Assembly: GCF_027270735.1 (NCBI RefSeq)
Contig: NZ_JAPWIJ010000006.1
Span: 248,001-312,000 of the forward strand
DNA length: 64,000 nt
Direction of reading: 5' to 3'
Source: Rhodococcus ruber
GTDB taxonomy: Bacteria; Actinomycetota; Actinomycetes; Mycobacteriales; Mycobacteriaceae
Below are positions 63,540 to 64,000 of this stretch, piece by piece; position 1 is the stretch's first letter; every line of letters begins with the position of its first letter. The notes beneath the pieces were generated by a model. That model did no database searches. It was not told the origin of the DNA and saw only the letters and a list, made by a program, of their open reading frames with translations. Made by a program: the position numbers and the translations under genes.

Positions 63540-64000
63540 TCAGGAAGTCGACGGTGCCCGAGTCCTCGACGGTGACGAAGCCGAGTGACGGCGGTTCGAC
63601 GCCGTAATCGGCCCATGTCGTCGGAATGGCACCCGAAGCGATGAGCGTGTCGCCGGATTGCAGTACCTGCATCTCCACCGAGACGGGTCGCGTCTGATCT
63701 TTGAGCGTCAATGTGCCTTCGGCCGTGACGGTTTCGGTGGTTCCGTCCTTGGGGAGGCCGGCCAGATCGATCGGCGAGTCGATCGTGAACGTCGCCGTCG
63801 GATACGTCGCGGTGTCGAAGATGTTGCCGCGGAACTGGCTGTCTCGGCGGTCACTGTCGGTGGTGATCGAATTCGTCTGCACCACAACCTCACCGGTGGT
63901 CAAGGAGTTGTCTGCGATGGTGACCGAACCGCCGACCTCGGGCGTCGACCCGACAACGGTCACGTCGGAGCCGTTGAGTACCTCGTCGACGGTGTAGCCC
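63520..64000 (-). CDS. YceI-family protein (5' end cut by the window)
   Basis: The visible 159 residues begin mid-gene with GYTVDEVLNGSDVTVVGSTP, a YceI-type opening. VVQTNSITTDSDRRDSQFRG (about 40-59) and the closing VDFLINLSRQ follow the lipocalin-like YceI fold that binds isoprenoids. The upstream part, including any signal peptide, lies outside the window. It converges with the desaturase-like gene. Confidence 0.88.
   Translation of the reverse strand, partial: GYTVDEVLNGSDVTVVGSTPEVGGSVTIADNSLTTGEVVVQTNSITTDSDRRDSQFRGNIFDTATYPTATFTIDSPIDLAGLPKDGTTETVTAEGTLTLKDQTRPVSVEMQVLQSGDTLIASGAIPTTWADYGVEPPSLGFVTVEDSGTVDFLINLSRQ

Overview
The window reads as chromosome of a high-GC actinomycete of the Mycobacteriales, most like Rhodococcus or a close relative. 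This is inference from gene content. The signs are a dnaX / aspC-type aminotransferase / small SRP RNA / tRNA-Ser neighbourhood, a mycothiol-type DsbA-like reductase, a DUF222-HNH (13E12-type) gene with an actinobacterial LexA box, a TetR-MMPL pair, an arr remnant and a Kdp operon. No phage, insertion sequence, integrase or CRISPR array is visible. Genes are dense on both strands, and many are coupled by ATGA or GTGA overlaps.

Layout. 1-8.8 kb, mostly minus strand: dnaX (cut by the window edge), a helicase-associated protein, an HhH-GPD repair protein, a DUF1761 membrane protein, a large LuxR-type ATPase regulator, a transglutaminase-like protein and phoU. 8.9-14.7 kb: a YnfA-type membrane protein, a secreted lipase, a TetR/DHA2-efflux divergent pair with two matching operators, the aminotransferase, SRP RNA and tRNA-Ser(GGA). 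14.9-18.1 kb: a 3-hydroxybutyrate dehydrogenase coupled to an MHS-type transporter, with a divergent LysR regulator. 18.3-26.3 kb: a complete kdpFABCDE operon preceded by an extra 35-residue membrane peptide. 26.3-28.4 kb: two divergent, degenerate relatives of diaminopimelate decarboxylase. 28.5-33 kb: a DsbA-like reductase, then a TetR-oxidoreductase-hydrolase-SDR block bounded by 32-bp direct repeats.

33-42 kb: a DHFR-like reductase, a hydrolase and a frameshifted rifampicin ADP-ribosyltransferase (arr); an NTF2-like protein; a HAD hydrolase; gluQ; a proline-rich membrane protein; a queuosine-precursor transporter; then an operon of tryptophan dioxygenase, kynureninase and a PaaX-like regulator. 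42-51 kb: a BlaI/M56 sensor pair, a VIT-type transporter, a DUF2231 protein, a single-module NRPS (C-A-PCP-C, no thioesterase) and the DUF222-HNH gene. 51-64 kb: VOC/WYL/PNPOx-like genes, tgt, a heterodimeric ABC exporter, TetR-MMPL, an Rrf2 regulator, a SOUL protein, a sterol-desaturase-like enzyme and the end of a YceI gene.

Three genes (gluQ, the YhhQ-type transporter, tgt) together suggest salvage and glutamylation of queuosine in tRNA. The least explained objects are the paired LysA-like pseudoenzymes at 26.3-28.4 kb, the repeat-bounded block at 29.2-33.0 kb and the orphan NRPS. All functional calls come from reading the sequence and remembered family motifs; no database search was run.
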